A stretch of DNA of 46,504 nt from Alphaproteobacteria bacterium (GTDB lineage Bacteria; Pseudomonadota; Alphaproteobacteria; Rickettsiales; JABCZZ01), in the NCBI GenBank assembly GCA_013288985.1, contig JABDAT010000008.1:1-46504 (forward strand), written 5' to 3'. The notes beneath the pieces were generated by a model that was not told where the DNA came from, did no database searches, and saw only the letters and a program-made list of their open reading frames with translations. This document shows, one piece after another, positions 16,025 to 24,579 of this stretch. Numbering within the stretch: position 1 is the first letter of the stretch; each line of letters opens with the position of its first letter. The position numbers and the translations under genes are program-made.

Positions 16025-16963
16025 CTAAGACGCATCTGCCGGTGACTTGGCCAGCTGGGCCTCACGCGCCTTTTTCATGATCTCAAAATCTTCACCGGCG
16101 TGATAGGATGAGCGCGTGAGCGGCGAGGAGGCGACCATTAAAAAGCCTTTTGCGCGCGCCATGCGTGCGTAATACTCAAATTCATCGGGCGTGATATAGG
16201 CCTGAAGCGGTGCATGCGCAGGGGTGGGCTGGAGATACTGACCTATGGTTACAAAATCAACATCAGCTGAGCGCAGATCATCCATCACCTGAAGCACTTC
16301 GTCTTTGCTTTCGCCCAAACCCACCATCAATCCTGATTTGGTGAAAATGCTAGGCTCCAGTTCTTTTACGGTTTTTAAAAGATGGAGAGAATTAAAATAA
16401 CGTGCGCCGGGGCGAATGGTTTTATAGAGCCTGGGCACGGTCTCGATATTGTGGTTATAGACATCGGGATGCGCGTGAGCGACAATAGCAATGGCGTGAT
16501 CTTTGCGCAGGAAATCAGGCGTCAGCACTTCAATCGTGGTGTCCGGAGACGTTTTACGTATCTTGGCAATGCACTCGGCAAAGTGCGCCGCACCACCGTC
16601 AGGCAAATCGTCGCGGTCAACGGATGTGACCACCACATGGCTTAATCCCAGTTTGGCAATGGCTTCAGCCAGGTTGTCAGGTTCATGCGGGTTAAGCGCG
16701 CCGGGCACGCCAGTTTTAATATTGCAGAATGCACAGGCCCTGGTGCAGGTGTCGCCCATGATCATGACGGTTGCGTGTTTTTTGCTCCAGCATTCGCCGA
16801 TATTGGGGCAGGCCGCTTCTTCACAGACTGTGTTGAGTTTCAGGCTATGGATAATATCGCGCGTACCCTGGTATTCGCGCGAAACTGGCGCCTTAACGCG
16901 AATCCAGTCGGGTTTGGGCAGTTTGCGGTCGTTTTTCTCGTTTAAGGCGATAATATTGCTCAT
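16025..16963 (-). CDS. lipA: Lipoyl synthase (radical SAM)
   Basis: This enzyme inserts two sulfurs into protein-bound octanoyl groups to make lipoyl cofactors for PDH and OGDH. Both [4Fe-4S] sites are visible: the auxiliary cluster [12 protein letters not shown] near the N-terminus with its C-terminal serine ligand in [14 protein letters not shown], and the radical SAM motif CTRACAFC. The length (312-322 residues) is normal. I chose the ATG at 16963 because it places about 19 residues before [10 protein letters not shown]; the ATG at 16993 adds ten residues, and neither has a strong Shine-Dalgarno. The octanoyltransferase partner lipB is also in the window (38804). Confidence 0.97.
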   Translation of the reverse strand: MSNIIALNEKNDRKLPKPDWIRVKAPVSREYQGTRDIIHSLKLNTVCEEAACPNIGECWSKKHATVMIMGDTCTRACAFCNIKTGVPGALNPHEPDNLAEAIAKLGLSHVVVTSVDRDDLPDGGAAHFAECIAKIRKTSPDTTIEVLTPDFLRKDHAIAIVAHAHPDVYNHNIETVPRLYKTIRPGARYFNSLHLLKTVKELEPSIFTKSGLMVGLGESKDEVLQVMDDLRSADVDFVTIGQYLQPTPAHAPLQAYITPDEFEYYARMARAKGFLMVASSPLTRSSYHAGEDFEIMKKAREAQLAKSPADAS

Positions 16964-17056
16964 GGGGCAATAATCTGTACTAAATCGTTGCATTTATCAA
17001 GAAAATGCTTATGTTCTGCGCCTTGAATATATCCGGACGGCTATTTTTAGCCAAAA

Positions 17057-17112
17057 GGAGGAGCGTAGCGACGACTAGCGACCAAGTGGGAGCGCAGCCT
17101 GCGTGGCGCCTG
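17057..17112. repeat. GC-rich imperfect repeat element upstream of rpoZ
   Basis: This 56-bp GC-rich block in an otherwise AT-rich spacer contains TAGCGAC twice, eleven bases apart, and GC-rich complementary tracts able to form short hairpins (GCGCAG with CTGCGT). It is not coding in any convincing frame. It looks like a small dispersed palindromic repeat, but no second copy was recognised in this window. A separate 5-bp hairpin (17125-17138) lies between it and rpoZ. Confidence 0.35.
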
Positions 17113-17163
17113 AACGCATATACTCTGCCTTCTGGCAGGGGTTAATTATTACTGGAGGAAAAC

Positions 17164-17556
17164 ATGGCTCGCGTTACCGTAGAAGATTGCATCGAACATA
17201 TTCCAAACCGCTTTGAACTTGTGATTATTGCAACACAACGTGCAAAGCAGATTGCCTCCGGTACGCCGCTTACGATTGACCGTGATAACGATAAAGACGC
17301 CGTGGTGTCTTTGCGTGAAATCGCCGACAGAACCATTGACCTGGAACAGACCAAAGAAGATGTTATCCAGTCTTTCTGCAGAAAACAGATGATTGAACGC
17401 ATTGAGCGCCCCTCATCCAAATCGGCTGAAGTGCAGGAAATGCTTGCTGAAGAAGGCGCACAGGTTAATGACGATGCTGCTGAGCATCTCTCGGTTGCCA
17501 CCACCGGCAAGACCGGCCTTTCTTTTGAAGGCGATAACGTTGAAGTAGAAGATTAA
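17164..17556 (+). CDS. rpoZ: DNA-directed RNA polymerase omega subunit
   Basis: The 130-residue protein starts [20 protein letters not shown] and continues with [11 protein letters not shown], the conserved omega core that clamps the beta-prime C-terminus and aids polymerase assembly. CTGGAGGAAAAC before the ATG is a strong ribosome-binding site. The C-terminal 60 residues are an acidic low-complexity tail, as in many Alphaproteobacteria. rpoZ often lies upstream of rsh in this class; here rsh is about 25 kb away. It ends in a 4-bp convergent overlap with cobA. Confidence 0.96.
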   Translation: MARVTVEDCIEHIPNRFELVIIATQRAKQIASGTPLTIDRDNDKDAVVSLREIADRTIDLEQTKEDVIQSFCRKQMIERIERPSSKSAEVQEMLAEEGAQVNDDAAEHLSVATTGKTGLSFEGDNVEVED

Positions 17557-18350
17557 GCTTGGCTTAGCTTTTTTACTATTATACGTGCGGGTTCTTCATT
17601 TGCTTTTGGAAGATGTAATCTGTCATGAAGCTGCACGACTTTACCTATGATAATAAGGGTAGGGGCTTCGAGCTTTTCAGCCTGCGTATCACTATATATA
17701 TTGCGTAATGTGCTGATGAGAACGCGCTGTTTGTGAGTGGTTCCCTGCTCGATTGCGGCTGCAGGAAAATCAGCAGGCAGGCCGTGCTCTATAAGTTTTC
17801 GCGCGATTAAATCCAGATTCGCCAATCCCATGTAAATAACCAGCGTGATGTTGGGGTCGGCAAGGCTTTGCCAATTAAGTTCCAATTCAGGTTCTTTGCT
17901 ATGGCCGGTAATATAGCTCACTCCCGTTGCCAGGCCCCGGTGGGTTAAGGGAATTCCGGCGGTTGCACTGCAGCCGGAAGCCGAACTGATGCCCGGTACA
18001 ATTTCAAATGCAATATGGTGTTGGGCTAGATATTCTGCTTCTTCGCCACCGCGGCCAAAGATAAAAGGATCTCCGCCTTTAAGCCTCACGATTCTGCGCC
18101 CGGTACCTGCAAGGGCTACTAATAATTCATTGATTTCATCTTGGGTCATGACATGCTGCTTACAGGATTTCCCGGCAAAAAAGCGTGTGGCACCCTTGGG
18201 AATCAAATCCAGGATGGCGTCAGGGATAAGCCGGTCATAGACCACCGCTTCCGCCTCAGACAGCAAACGCGCAGCCTTAAGTGTAAGCAGCTCCGGATCG
18301 CCGGGGCCTGCTCCAATTATTGCGACCGGAAAATGAGAAACAGTCTTCAT
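17553..18350 (-). CDS. cobA: Uroporphyrinogen-III C-methyltransferase
   Basis: This 265-residue SAM-dependent enzyme makes precorrin-2, the branch point to siroheme and cobalamin. The family motifs are [46 protein letters not shown] and the later ITGHS and VIYMG blocks. It is the single-domain form, without the CysG dehydrogenase/ferrochelatase half, so precorrin-2 dehydrogenase must be encoded elsewhere. No cobalamin or sulfite-reductase genes are nearby. The stop codons of cobA and rpoZ overlap in opposite orientation. Confidence 0.95.
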   Translation of the reverse strand: MKTVSHFPVAIIGAGPGDPELLTLKAARLLSEAEAVVYDRLIPDAILDLIPKGATRFFAGKSCKQHVMTQDEINELLVALAGTGRRIVRLKGGDPFIFGRGGEEAEYLAQHHIAFEIVPGISSASGCSATAGIPLTHRGLATGVSYITGHSKEPELELNWQSLADPNITLVIYMGLANLDLIARKLIEHGLPADFPAAAIEQGTTHKQRVLISTLRNIYSDTQAEKLEAPTLIIIGKVVQLHDRLHLPKANEEPARIIVKKLSQA

Positions 18351-18478
18351 TTGGCTATTAATACATCAAGTAAATGGTAATTACAAATAATAACATAAAT
18401 TAGATGTTATTATAATTTAAAGCAATATTTTGAGTAAATGTCATTCAATCTTAACACTATTTTAGTCTTATGCTTGTT

Positions 18479-18497
18479 ATTATTGCATTACAATAAT
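18479..18497. promoter_or_regulatory. Inverted repeat upstream of the beta-helix/repeat gene
   Basis: A perfect 7-bp inverted repeat, ATTATTG with CAATAAT and a 5-nt centre, lies directly before the Shine-Dalgarno GGAGA of the 18509-19813 gene. Its place suggests an operator or an mRNA structure, but this is only a sequence-level observation. Confidence 0.3.
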
Positions 18498-18508
18498 CGG
18501 AGAAAATT

Positions 18509-19813
18509 ATGAAATTTAATGCATCAGGTAAATTAGATTTTAAGGGCACATTACAGGAATTCAAAGACTATGGTGCTGTAGATGCTGCAATGACCTTTGA
18601 AGAGCTTTTGCAAAAGCTGCAACAGCATCACATCATAGCCAGTCATGATCCAAATGATTGGGTACGTTGGAATAATATCGGCCGGGAAGAGAGCATGGGA
18701 GGTTGGGTAGAAAAAACGGCATTAGCGAATATATCTGATTTTCATTATATTGCGCCTGGGGCTATTATTTGCGGAACTCCTGCAATTGAGAATGGCGCTC
18801 CAATTTATAACGGATGCATTATTGCTGAAAATGCTTCTATTGGCCATCAGACGCTTGTCTATAATTCCGTTGTCCGCGGAAATGCCAGTGTAGGTTCGGG
18901 ATCAGTAATTGAAAACTGTGAACTTGGCGGAAAAGTAAGTCTAAAAGGCTTTTTTTCTGATCAAAAATTATATGGGAAAGGGGATTTATACTCTGAGTAT
19001 CATACTAATAGTAATGTAATATTTAGAGATGAAGTTGTTGGCACCCCTCCATACCCTGTTGAAAAAGCTAAGGAGAAGCCTAAGCCGTGGGATACGCAAG
19101 CATATAAAGAGCTGTGTGTTGATAAAGCTTTTGAAGGATTTGATGTGGAGGATAGAATAGAAAAAAATACGCTGGGAGGAAACAGGAAAACCATTACCTA
19201 TACCCGTAATGGGGTAATTGATTCTCCTCGTCAAGACGATGGCACATGGGTTCCTGCCGTGCAAAAGATTTCTGATGGTGGAGTACGCAGGGAATATTAC
19301 GTTAATGGCTTAAATGTGCATCCCGAAGGTTCGGCGCATCCGGCAATAGAGGTGCGGCATTTTAATAGACCTGAGACTGATGGAAGCGAAATTTACCATG
19401 ATGAAGCGGGAAAATGGCTAGGCGTACGGTCGAATGATTCTGCCAATGGCCTAAGAATAGTTCAAGAAAAAATTAACGGCGGTTCGCGTACCACTGTATA
19501 TTACGCTCAGGATGGAACAAAGCGTGAATGGCACTATGATGATAGAGCGCGTTTACATGACCCGGAGGACGAATTTGGCAGCCCAACCGGTGTTCCCGCC
19601 CATGCGATTTATAATGCTAATGGTGATTTAGTAGCAGGCCAGCGTGCCCATCACTATAACGAATATGATCCTTCGCAAGTGCCGGAGCCTATCAGGGTTT
19701 ACCATGATGGTGTTGTGGTGACGGAACCATCTGTAAATGGTGCTGAGCCTATTAGGTGGAGTAGTAGAGGTAGAATACAATCATCTGGCAATCTTGGTGG
19801 CGGACTAGGTTAA
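18509..19813 (+). CDS. Orphan protein: left-handed beta-helix N-domain plus degenerate MORN/'GPA'-like repeats
   Basis: No known family fits the whole 434-residue protein. Residues about 90-165 show hexapeptide-type periodicity (IAPGAIICGTPAIENGAPIY, IIAENASIGH, VVRGNASVGSGSVIENC), as in left-handed beta-helix trimerisation or acyltransferase folds. Residues about 225-400 contain repeated units of the type 'dGxxR.YY..dG..h....G.PA': ITYTRNGVI, VRREYYVNGLNVHPEG, TTVYYAQDGTKREWHYDD, GVPAHAIYNANGDL. These resemble repeats found in phage and bacterial surface or polymorphic proteins. The start has GGAGA 6 nt upstream. There is no signal peptide. Function is unknown; a scaffold or adhesin-like role is a guess. 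Confidence 0.55.
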   Translation: MKFNASGKLDFKGTLQEFKDYGAVDAAMTFEELLQKLQQHHIIASHDPNDWVRWNNIGREESMGGWVEKTALANISDFHYIAPGAIICGTPAIENGAPIYNGCIIAENASIGHQTLVYNSVVRGNASVGSGSVIENCELGGKVSLKGFFSDQKLYGKGDLYSEYHTNSNVIFRDEVVGTPPYPVEKAKEKPKPWDTQAYKELCVDKAFEGFDVEDRIEKNTLGGNRKTITYTRNGVIDSPRQDDGTWVPAVQKISDGGVRREYYVNGLNVHPEGSAHPAIEVRHFNRPETDGSEIYHDEAGKWLGVRSNDSANGLRIVQEKINGGSRTTVYYAQDGTKREWHYDDRARLHDPEDEFGSPTGVPAHAIYNANGDLVAGQRAHHYNEYDPSQVPEPIRVYHDGVVVTEPSVNGAEPIRWSSRGRIQSSGNLGGGLG

Positions 19814-19822
19814 TATTAATTT

Positions 19823-20818
19823 TTAAGCGTATTTTTGCTTTGGTTGGTCATCAGCGCCTTTGGGATCCTGGTGGATGAGAATCTCCGTATTCGGAAATGC
19901 CTCCATCAGCATTGCTTCAACGCTATCCGAAATCTCATGCGCGTGTTTCAGGCTGATATTTTCATCGAGATCGAGATGAAACTGGATAAAGCAGTAAATG
20001 CCGGATTTACGCGTACGCAGATCATGCACGCCCTGCACTTCGGTATGCGAGAGAATAATACGTTCAATATTGGCGCGTTCTTCATCAGAGAATTCGCGGT
20101 CCATAACATTCTGGAAAGCTTTGGAGCCGATACAGAATGCGCCGAAGATGATATACACGGCAATACAAAGCGCAATGATGGGGTCGGCGGCTTTCCAGCC
20201 AAATGACGAGGTAAGTATAAGGGCAACAATCACGCCAATATTAGTCAGAAAGTCGATGAAGTAATGCAGCGCATCGGCGGCGATAGCCCCGGAAGAAGTC
20301 TTGCGCGTTACATGACGCTGGTAAGCAACAAGCGCTATGCTCAATACAATGGATACGCACATGACGCCAATGCCGATAATGCTGTTGGATATGGGTTCAG
20401 GCATGAATATGCGCTTAATGCTTATGAAAATGAGAAAGATGCCCGAGCCGCATATGAACGTGGACTGCGCAAGCGTTGCCAGATCTTCCGCTTTGCCGTG
20501 TCCGAACCTGTGCTCTGCGTCAGGCGGTTGCAGCGAATAGCGTATAGCAACAAAATTCATGGTGGAGGCAAAAACATCGAGCATGGAATCGGTAAGGGAT
20601 GACATGATGCTGAGCGAATCTGTATAAGACCAGGCGACCGCTTTAAGCGCCATCAGTATAAGCCCCACCATAAGGGAGAAAAGGGAGGCGCGCCGCATCA
20701 GCCTGCCGATTTCCGCAGGGGATTGTTGCGTATCGGATGCGCTCTTGTGGGTTGTGTTATAAATGTTCAAGATGAATTTTTTGCAATGAAGATTTAACGA
20801 TGATTCTATTGATAACAT
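19823..20818 (-). CDS. Cation diffusion facilitator (CDF) metal/H+ antiporter
   Basis: The 331-residue protein has six predicted helices and a C-terminal cytoplasmic ferredoxin-like domain. The transport-site residues are present: SLTDSMLDV (D77, D81) in TM2 and ADALHYFIDF (the HxxxD pair) in TM5. HRFGHGKAEDLA is the FieF/YiiP signature. It probably exports Zn(II) or Fe(II) from the cytoplasm using the proton gradient. The ATG at 20818 adds about 40 residues before the usual start region, so an internal start (Met41) is possible. It may be functionally related to the CnrX-like metal-sensing module at 29.5-31.5 kb, though it is not linked. Confidence 0.93.
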   Translation of the reverse strand: MLSIESSLNLHCKKFILNIYNTTHKSASDTQQSPAEIGRLMRRASLFSLMVGLILMALKAVAWSYTDSLSIMSSLTDSMLDVFASTMNFVAIRYSLQPPDAEHRFGHGKAEDLATLAQSTFICGSGIFLIFISIKRIFMPEPISNSIIGIGVMCVSIVLSIALVAYQRHVTRKTSSGAIAADALHYFIDFLTNIGVIVALILTSSFGWKAADPIIALCIAVYIIFGAFCIGSKAFQNVMDREFSDEERANIERIILSHTEVQGVHDLRTRKSGIYCFIQFHLDLDENISLKHAHEISDSVEAMLMEAFPNTEILIHQDPKGADDQPKQKYA

Positions 20819-20920
20819 ATCAACATTATGGAATAAATAGCCTGTATCAAAATATATGTCGCCTTATAAATAATATCCTGTTTATTTTAACCCTCTTTTC
20901 ATCGCAAAAGGAACCGTATT

Positions 20921-21421
20921 ATGAAGCTCAAGCAACTCCTCTCCATTACTCTCATTACCACCATGCTTGCAGGCTGTAACCCGCCACCTCCAGGTGCAGG
21001 CCAAGACACTGGCGGCATTTCCAAACAAGATATCGGCACTGTTTTAGGCGGTGTCGGCGGTGCGGTAATCGGCTCAACAATCGGTGGCGGTAACGGAAGA
21101 CTGGTGGCCACGGGTGCTGGCGCCTTGTTAGGTGCATTTGCAGGTAACTCTATTGGCAAGTCACTGGATAAAGCGGATGCAAATTACGCTAACCAGACTG
21201 CGCAGAAGGCTTTGGAAACCTCGCAGCCGGGCCAATCCTTGCCATGGAGAAATCCGGACAGTGGAAATTCTGGAACTATTACTCCGCAAGCTCCTTATCA
21301 GACAGCGGATGGCAGCTATTGCCGTGAATACACCCAGACTATTGATGTAGGCGGCCAGCAACAACAGGCTTACGGTAAAGCCTGCCGTCAGGATGATGGC
21401 TCATGGAAAATCATTAAGTAA
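20921..21421 (+). CDS. Glycine-zipper lipoprotein, rickettsial 17-kDa-antigen family
   Basis: The 166-residue protein has a lipoprotein signal peptide ending MLAGC (lipid-modified C19), a proline-rich stretch and a Gly-rich hydrophobic double-helix segment (about 38-88, GTVLGGVGGAVIGSTIGGG and GAGALLGAFAGNSIG). A C-terminal domain follows with CREYTQTIDVGG and AYGKACRQDDGSW. This matches the Rickettsia 17-kDa surface antigen architecture. It is expected in the outer membrane; the function in other bacteria is unsettled (envelope integrity). AAAGGAA lies before the ATG. A very strong terminator follows, so it is monocistronic. Confidence 0.9.
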   Translation: MKLKQLLSITLITTMLAGCNPPPPGAGQDTGGISKQDIGTVLGGVGGAVIGSTIGGGNGRLVATGAGALLGAFAGNSIGKSLDKADANYANQTAQKALETSQPGQSLPWRNPDSGNSGTITPQAPYQTADGSYCREYTQTIDVGGQQQQAYGKACRQDDGSWKIIK

Positions 21422-21446
21422 TTTTCTGCCAACTTAAGAGACGACT

Positions 21447-21484
21447 AAGAAAGGGCGTGTGAAAAAAATCACACGCCCTTTCTT
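21447..21484 (+). terminator. Strong intrinsic terminator after the 17-kDa-antigen-like gene
   Basis: A 16-bp perfect stem (21447-21462 with 21469-21484) has a 6-nt A-rich loop, begins 26 nt after the stop codon and continues into a T-rich tail (TTTCTTTAT). It is probably bidirectional in strength, but only the plus-strand gene needs it. Confidence 0.92.
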
Positions 21485-21589
21485 TATACTTATGTCACAG
21501 AATATTCATATTGTTGTCATCACACGTTAACATACCCAATGTATACTCTAGTTAGAGTAAAGCTTCAGTGATTTTAACGGAGGATTATT

Positions 21590-22015
21590 ATGGGTACGAC
21601 TTTAGGCATTCTATCTGAAAATATTGATTTTATCTCGCAGCAGGCAGTGCATAAAATGCTGTCCGACCCCAAAGCGATTACCAAAAAAACAGCGCGGCTT
21701 GCAGTGAAGGAAGCCAGAACGCATCTGGCAAAAATTCTTGATCAGAAACTGGTCTCTCCTCAAGGGGATTTGGAACAATCCGAAGCCGACGTGTTTGCCG
21801 ATATTGTATATGCAGAAGCGGAAGGGCTGCAGATTGAATATGGTTATTCGCGCGTCCAGGCATGCGCTGTAAAGATTATGGAACTCACGCGTTTCCAGGT
21901 TGTGGTGGAAATGGCGGGTGACTCCAAAATGCTTGAAAATGTAAGGCGCGTGAAAGCCTCCATGATTCAGGCGCTTGGGAATGCGGATTTCTTTGCCAAA
22001 CCCTCTATAGCCTAA
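21590..22015 (+). CDS. Orphan helical cytoplasmic protein
   Basis: This 141-residue protein has no recognised domain. It is almost wholly helical and charged, with no signal peptide or transmembrane segment. A strong Shine-Dalgarno (GGAGG, 7 nt upstream) supports the start. It is flanked upstream by the strong terminator of the lipoprotein gene and downstream by a weaker hairpin, so it seems to be an independent unit. Codon use looks like that of the neighbouring core genes rather than the AT-rich orphans, so it may be conserved in relatives. No function is proposed. Confidence 0.75.
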   Translation: MGTTLGILSENIDFISQQAVHKMLSDPKAITKKTARLAVKEARTHLAKILDQKLVSPQGDLEQSEADVFADIVYAEAEGLQIEYGYSRVQACAVKIMELTRFQVVVEMAGDSKMLENVRRVKASMIQALGNADFFAKPSIA

Positions 22016-22058
22016 TAGCCGCATACAATTTTAAATTTACCAATATATTAACCTTTGC

Positions 22059-22097
22059 CGCCCCTTATGCTTGACATGAGGGGCGCGCGATGTTTTT
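22059..22097 (+). terminator. Possible terminator after the helical orphan gene
   Basis: A 7-bp GC-rich stem (22059-22065 with 22079-22085) is followed after seven bases by a run of six T. The gap between stem and T-run makes it weaker than the other terminators here. Confidence 0.45.
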
Positions 22098-22151
22098 TGT
22101 AGGGTTCGCGACAATATCGCACCTTATTAATTATACTATTGGCTTAAAAAA

Positions 22152-23006
22152 ATGACTGAGACACAAGAAAAAGAATCCACTATTCCCGCTGGTACGCTCA
22201 TGAAAGGCAAGCGCGGCCTTATTATGGGGGTCGCCAATGATAAATCACTCGCCTGGGGCATTTCACGGTTCGTAGCGGCACAAGGCGCAGAACTTGCCTT
22301 CACATTCCAGGGAGAGGCTTTGGAAAAGCGTGTGCGCCCGCTTGCTGACGGTATTGGCTCCAAGCTTGTGTTACCCTGCGATGTTACCAATGAAGCCTCT
22401 ATGGATGCAGTGTTTGCCACGCTCACTAAGGAGTGGGGGCATCTGGATTTCCTTGTTCATGCTATTGGCTTTTCTGATAAAAATGAGCTGAGAGGCAAAT
22501 ATGTGGATACATCGCCGGCCAATTTTGCCCTGACCATGAATGTATCATGCTATTCGTTCACTGCCCTTGCCAAACGTGCGGCGCCGCTTATGAAGAATGG
22601 TGGCAGTTTGCTTACCCTTACCTATTATGGCGCCGAGCGCGTTATGCCGCATTATAACGTCATGGGTGTTGCTAAAGCTGCGCTTGAAGCCAGTGTACGC
22701 TATATGGCGGCGGATCTTGGCGGCGATAAAATACGTGTGAATGCTATTTCCGCCGGTCCGGTGAAAACCCTCGCAGCATCGGGCATCGGTGATTTCCGCT
22801 ATATTCTAAAATGGAATGAGCTCAACGCTCCCTTGCAGCGCAACACCACTTTAGATGATGTTGGCGGCGCGGCGCTCTATTTATTATCAGATTTAGGGCA
22901 GGGAACAACGGGCGAAGTATTGCATGTCGATTCCGGCTATCACGTGGTGGGAATGAAACGCGTCGATGCGCCCGATATTGCGGTTGTAAACCAGAACCAC
23001 GGGTAA
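22152..23006 (+). CDS. fabI: Enoyl-ACP reductase (NADH), FabI
   Basis: This 284-residue short-chain reductase completes each cycle of fatty acid elongation. The nucleotide-binding block is GLIMGVANDKSLAWGIS, and the catalytic Tyr-x6-Lys is in HYNVMGVAK (Y168, K175). The second conserved Tyr lies in YYGAERVMP. The annotated ATG gives a 17-residue extension before MKGKRGLIMG; the in-frame ATG at 22203 is an alternative start. Two bases separate it from the start region of aroC, a pairing widely seen in Alphaproteobacteria. FabI is the target of triclosan-type inhibitors. Confidence 0.96.
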   Translation: MTETQEKESTIPAGTLMKGKRGLIMGVANDKSLAWGISRFVAAQGAELAFTFQGEALEKRVRPLADGIGSKLVLPCDVTNEASMDAVFATLTKEWGHLDFLVHAIGFSDKNELRGKYVDTSPANFALTMNVSCYSFTALAKRAAPLMKNGGSLLTLTYYGAERVMPHYNVMGVAKAALEASVRYMAADLGGDKIRVNAISAGPVKTLAASGIGDFRYILKWNELNAPLQRNTTLDDVGGAALYLLSDLGQGTTGEVLHVDSGYHVVGMKRVDAPDIAVVNQNHG

Positions 23007-23009
23007 GTA

Positions 23010-24077
23010 ATGGCCAGTAACTCCTTCGGCAGTATTTTTCGTTTTACGACATGGGGTGAAAGCCACGGCGAGGCGATTGGCTGCGTTGTGGACGGCGTGC
23101 CATCGCGCATAAAGCTTGGCGAAGCCGATATTCAGCAGTATCTGGATAAGCGCAAGCCAGCACAATCGCGCTTTACCACCCAGCGTAAAGAAGCCGATAC
23201 GGTAAAAATCCTTTCCGGCGTTTTTAAAGGAATGACTACGGGGGCGCCTATCAGCCTTATTATCCATAACGAAGACCAGAAATCCAAGGATTACGGTGAA
23301 ATCAAGGATAAGTTCCGCCCAGGGCATGCCGATTATACCTACTGGAAGAAATACGGCATTCGCGATTATCGCGGTGGCGGACGGTCTTCGGCGCGCGAGA
23401 CGGCCATGCGCGTGGCAGCGGGTGCGATTGCCCGTAAAATCCTGCCGGAGAATGTTGCGATTCGCGGCGCATTGATACAGATGGGCACTGAAAAAATCGA
23501 TCGCAGAAACTGGGATTGGAATGAGGTGAATAACAATCCGTTCTGGTGCCCGGATAAGGAAAAGGCAAAACAGTTTGAAGATTATCTGGACGGTATCCGC
23601 AAAGCCGGTTCATCCGTTGGCGCCATGATTGAAGTGGTGGCTGAAGGCGTACCTGCAGGGTGGGGAGAGCCTGTTTACGACAAGCTCGATTCCGATCTGG
23701 CGCGCGCCATGATGAGCATCAATGCCGTTAAAGGCGTGGAAATTGGCGACGGCATGTTAACCGCTGAACTGCGCGGTGAAGACAATGCCGACCGCATGCG
23801 CATGAAAGAGGGTAAAGTGGAATTCCTCTCCAATCATGCAGGCGGCATATTGGGCGGCATTTCTAGCGGCCAGCCGATAGTGGTGCGCTTTGCCATTAAG
23901 CCGACAAGTTCCATATTAACGCCGGTAGAGACAGTAGATATTCACGGTAATAATACCGACATCATGACCAAAGGCCGCCACGATCCGTGTGTGGGAATCC
24001 GCGCCGTGCCGGTGGGCGAGGCGATGATGGCATGCGTGCTTGCGGATCATTATCTGCGGCAAAGGGCAGTGGAATAA
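23010..24077 (+). CDS. aroC: Chorismate synthase
   Basis: The 355-residue FMN-dependent enzyme makes chorismate from EPSP, the last shikimate step. Family motifs are seen in order: [73 protein letters not shown] and [13 protein letters not shown]. It starts 3 bp after the fabI stop with GGGTAAG as a ribosome-binding site, so fabI-aroC is an operon. With class II DAHP synthase and pheA it gives three steps on the route to phenylalanine in this window. Confidence 0.97.
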   Translation: MASNSFGSIFRFTTWGESHGEAIGCVVDGVPSRIKLGEADIQQYLDKRKPAQSRFTTQRKEADTVKILSGVFKGMTTGAPISLIIHNEDQKSKDYGEIKDKFRPGHADYTYWKKYGIRDYRGGGRSSARETAMRVAAGAIARKILPENVAIRGALIQMGTEKIDRRNWDWNEVNNNPFWCPDKEKAKQFEDYLDGIRKAGSSVGAMIEVVAEGVPAGWGEPVYDKLDSDLARAMMSINAVKGVEIGDGMLTAELRGEDNADRMRMKEGKVEFLSNHAGGILGGISSGQPIVVRFAIKPTSSILTPVETVDIHGNNTDIMTKGRHDPCVGIRAVPVGEAMMACVLADHYLRQRAVE

Positions 24078-24084
24078 GAATAAT

Positions 24085-24324
24085 TTAAGCAATAATGTCA
24101 GGGTAAATGGCGTCCTGGAGCTTGCAGATTTCGTCGCGCACAAGCAGTTTTTCCTTTTTCAGGCGGTGTAGTTGAAAATCATCCCGGAATTTTTCCTGGC
24201 TTAATTTTTCAATCACATCATTCAACTCTTGGTGTTGAAGGGTAAGCGCCTCAAGTTTTTTAATTTGTGCCAGCTCTTCTTGCATAAGTCTTTTAATGTA
24301 CTGAAAAATAGTGTTTTTGTGCAA
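24085..24324 (-). CDS. DUF465 (YdcH-like) small coiled-coil protein
   Basis: The 79-residue protein has the DUF465 pattern LQHQELNDVIEKL, then a D..L.RLKKEKLLVRDEI core and a short acidic tail. These are small helical-hairpin proteins of unknown function, common in Proteobacteria. In many homologues the protein starts nearer the MQEELAQI Met (residue 14), so the true start may be internal. It converges on aroC with 7 bp between the stops and has no partner gene. Confidence 0.85.
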   Translation of the reverse strand: MHKNTIFQYIKRLMQEELAQIKKLEALTLQHQELNDVIEKLSQEKFRDDFQLHRLKKEKLLVRDEICKLQDAIYPDIIA

Positions 24325-24579
24325 AACGGACGCCCATTATAGCAAAAAACGCGTCAGCGCACACCCCTTTTTTCTCAATAAGTCCAAGATGGCGCTCCGC
24401 CTGCACTCTGTTACTTTTAGGCACCAGTTTGCTAAATAAAGGCCTATTAATCATGGTTTGGGCATTTTTGGCAGGGCTCTTAACCAGTCATTAATTTTTA
24501 TTGTGAGATACTCCAGCTTCGCCGCCAAAAAAGGCGCATTGTCATAAAACTGCAATAAAAAATTGGTAGGATTAAACCT

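Noticed and set aside
20809..20823. Palindrome TTGATA-ACA-TATCAA over the CDF start codon
   Set aside because: It could be an operator, but the true start may be internal and a 6-bp repeat in AT-rich DNA is weak evidence.
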